DNA from: Liolophura sinensis
Lineage: Eukaryota; Mollusca; Polyplacophora; Chitonida; Chitonidae
Reading direction: 5' to 3'
NCBI RefSeq assembly: GCF_032854445.1
Contig: NW_027017989.1
Location: 62,001-126,000 of the forward strand
Length of the DNA: 64,000 nt
Part shown: in pieces, positions 62,301-64,000 of the stretch
How positions within the stretch are numbered: the stretch's first letter is position 1
Layout of the letters: every line of letters starts with the position of its first letter
The notes under the pieces: model-generated
What the model was told of the DNA's origin: nothing
Databases searched by the model: none
Seen by the model: the letters and a program-made list of their open reading frames with translations, nothing else
Made by a program: the position numbers and the translations under genes

Positions 62301-64000
62301 TTGGCTGTAGCCACAAATGAATAATCAATGATGTCAAGATCACGTGCCCAGCAACAGCTCTTACTCCATGGAAACCAAGGAAATTTGCAATTTTTCAACA
62401 GCTGGAGATGCCTGGCCCAATTGCGCATCCTTTGGCACCTTATTGATGTGGGTCAGTGTTCAATTGTACTTTTTACAGCGGATTGTATCAAGTACCTTGT
62501 GTTTTTTTTATATACAAATGGTGTGGTTTTTCTACATGTAGATAAAGACATTGAGTTTGTCTTCGACTTAGAAGTAAGACATTTGCTGGGTGAGTTAAAT
62601 GGGCTTGGCCCAAAGATTTGACGTCGTCTGGGCTACCGAAGGGCACATAACTTATAATGAAAAGTTGAATATAGTAATGACCAGTCGCGATTGTACATAG
62701 TTAATGTAGCCGATTTCAATTCGCAAAAAGAACAGGCAAAAATCCAAAAGTAGAAAAACTGTTCCAATGCTGCTGGTAAGAGGCTAATCCGACGTATTTT
62801 GTGACGAGAAATCGAATGGTGCCAACCGCGTTGCTCTCCGACCAATACTTTTGGCTGTAGCCACAAATGAATAATCAATGATGTCAAGGTCACGTGCCCA
62901 GCAACGGCTCTTACTCCATGGAAACCAAGGAAATTTGCAATTTTTCAACAGCTGGAGATGCCTGACCCAATTGCGCATCCGTTGGCACCTTATTGATGTG
63001 GGTCAGTGTTCAATTGTACTTTTTACAGCGGATTGTATCAAGTACCATTTGTTTTTTTTGATATAAAAATGGTGTGGTTTTTCTACATGTAGATAAAGAC
63101 ATTGAGATTGTCTTCGACTTAGAAGTAAGACATTTGCTGGGTGAGTTAAATGGGCTTGGCCCAAAGATTTGACGTCGTCTGGGCTACCGAAGGGCACATA
63201 ACTTATAATGAAAAGTTGAATATAGTAATGACCAGTCGCGATTGTACATAGTTAATGTAGCCGATTTCAAATAGCAAAAAGAACAGGCAAAAATCCAAAA
63301 GTGGAAAAACTGTTCCAATGCTGCTGGTAAGAGGCTAATCCGACGTATTTTGTGACGAGAAATCGAATGGTGCAAACCGCGTTGCTTTCCGACCAATACT
63401 TTTGGTTGTAGCCACAAATGAATAATCAATGATGTCAAGATCACGTGCCCAGCAACGGCTCTTACTCCATGGAAACCAAGGATATTTGCAATTTTTCAAC
63501 AGCTGGAGATGCCTGGCCCAATTGCGCATCCTTTGGCACCTTATTGATGTGGGTCAGTGTTCAATTGTACTTTTTACAGCGGATTGTATCAAGTACCTTG
63601 TGTTTTTTTTATATACAAATGGTGTGGTTTTTCTACATGTAGATAAAGACATTGAGTTTGTCTTCGACTTAGAAGTAAGACATTTGCTAGGTGAGTTAAA
63701 TGGGCTTGGCCCAAAGATTTGACGTCGTCTGGGCTACCGAAGGGCACATAACTTATAATGAAAAGTTGAATATAGTAATGACCAGTCGCGATTGTACATA
63801 GTTAATGTACCCGATTTCAATAAGCAAAAAGACCAGGCAAAAACACAAAAGTGGAAAAACTGTTCCAATGCTGCTGGAAAGAGGCTAATCCGACGTATTT
63901 TGTGACGAGAAATCGAATGGTGCAAACCGCGTTGCTCTCCGACCAATACTTTTGGCTGTAGCCACAAATGAATAATCAATGATGTCAAGATCACGTGCCC
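59331..64000 (+). repeat. Right-hand mixed monomers up to the window edge
   Basis: Monomer starts are 59576, 60127, 60678, 61229, 61779, 62328, 62878, 63429 and partial 63979. Copies 59576 and 63429 share AAGGATATTTGC. Copy 61779 has GGTTCTTACTCC with GATGTCTGG, shared with 36972. Copy 62878 has CATCCGTTGG. Private changes include TTTGGCGTCGTC (59869, loss of the GACGTC), CAATTTGC (60518), CCCATTTGCGC (60767), a third form of the TTCG/TAAG site, AAATAGC (63269), and ATATAAAAATGG (63062). Confidence 0.87.

Larger units (their letters stand above)
1..64000. repeat. Satellite DNA array, ~551-bp monomer, head-to-tail, 116 full copies
   Basis: The same block of about 551 bp repeats from end to end. 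Taking the ATGATG just before the CACGTG motif as a start mark, full monomers begin at 31 and then at 115 further points, the last full one at 63429; a partial copy starts at 63979. The mean period is (63979-31)/116 = 551.3 bp. All copies have the same orientation. Copies differ mainly by a limited set of shared substitutions and by poly-T length, so the array is well homogenised. There is no unique sequence, transposon, tRNA, rRNA or gene. One monomer counted by hand is about 41% GC with about 19 CpG. This is what eukaryotic satellite DNA looks like; chromosome location, function and family name cannot be read from the sequence. Confidence 0.98.

Noticed and set aside
1-64000. CRISPR array
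   Set aside because: The repeat unit is about 551 bp and the copies adjoin directly, with no unique spacers and no cas genes.
1-64000. Tandem rRNA, 5S, snRNA or tRNA gene cluster
   Set aside because: No recognisable rRNA core, Sm site or tRNA A/B box pair was found in the monomer.
1-64000. Telomeric or simple-sequence repeat array
   Set aside because: No short G-rich telomere-type repeats are present; the only simple sequence is the single poly-T tract in each monomer.

Overview
The whole 64 kb window is one uninterrupted satellite DNA array. A monomer averaging about 551 bp (range about 547-555) is repeated head-to-tail, always in the same orientation. There are 116 complete copies between positions 31 and 63978, with a partial copy at each end. 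I see no unique flanking sequence, no inverted block, no inserted transposon and no RNA gene. No protein-coding gene can be supported. The recurrent open frames of 60-100 codons on both strands are the same few frames re-read in each monomer, and most differences between copies change the reading, so they do not look selected as proteins.

A megasatellite-like array of this size with a long monomer and layered higher-order structure points to a eukaryotic nuclear genome, in heterochromatin such as a centromere, pericentromere, sex chromosome or B chromosome. The consensus monomer is about 41% GC by hand count and shows little CpG loss (about 19 CpG per 540 bp against about 23 expected). This fits a genome with little germline CpG methylation, such as many insects, but I cannot name the taxon or the satellite family.

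Layout. 1-2542: edge monomers with many small indels. 2543-9710 and 9711-16885: a 13-monomer block duplicated in tandem. The copies look identical except for seven single-base deletions, all in the last 1.8 kb of the first copy. A nested trimer repeat (period 1660 bp) closes this block. 19097-32315: a variable-length higher-order repeat of 3, 7, 4, 5 and 5 monomers, each starting with the same marker monomer. 33426-38927: a 5-mer of about 2.75 kb, twice. 39257-44770: another 5-mer of 2757 bp, twice, nearly perfect. 47199-49970: a displaced copy of 37.8-40.6 kb. 52162-58226: a trimer seen three times, one copy displaced. 58227-59330: a monomer doubled. 59331-64000: mixed monomers that share private variants with regions up to 25 kb away.

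Each monomer carries a poly-T tract inside an inverted repeat, a 12-bp perfect palindrome, and short palindromes (CACGTG, CCATGG, CAGCTG, GACGTC, TCGCGA). The variant sites are reshuffled among monomers, which is the signature of unequal crossover and gene conversion. The main value of the window is as a record of satellite turnover, with one place (about 7.9-9.7 kb) where assembly error should be ruled out first.
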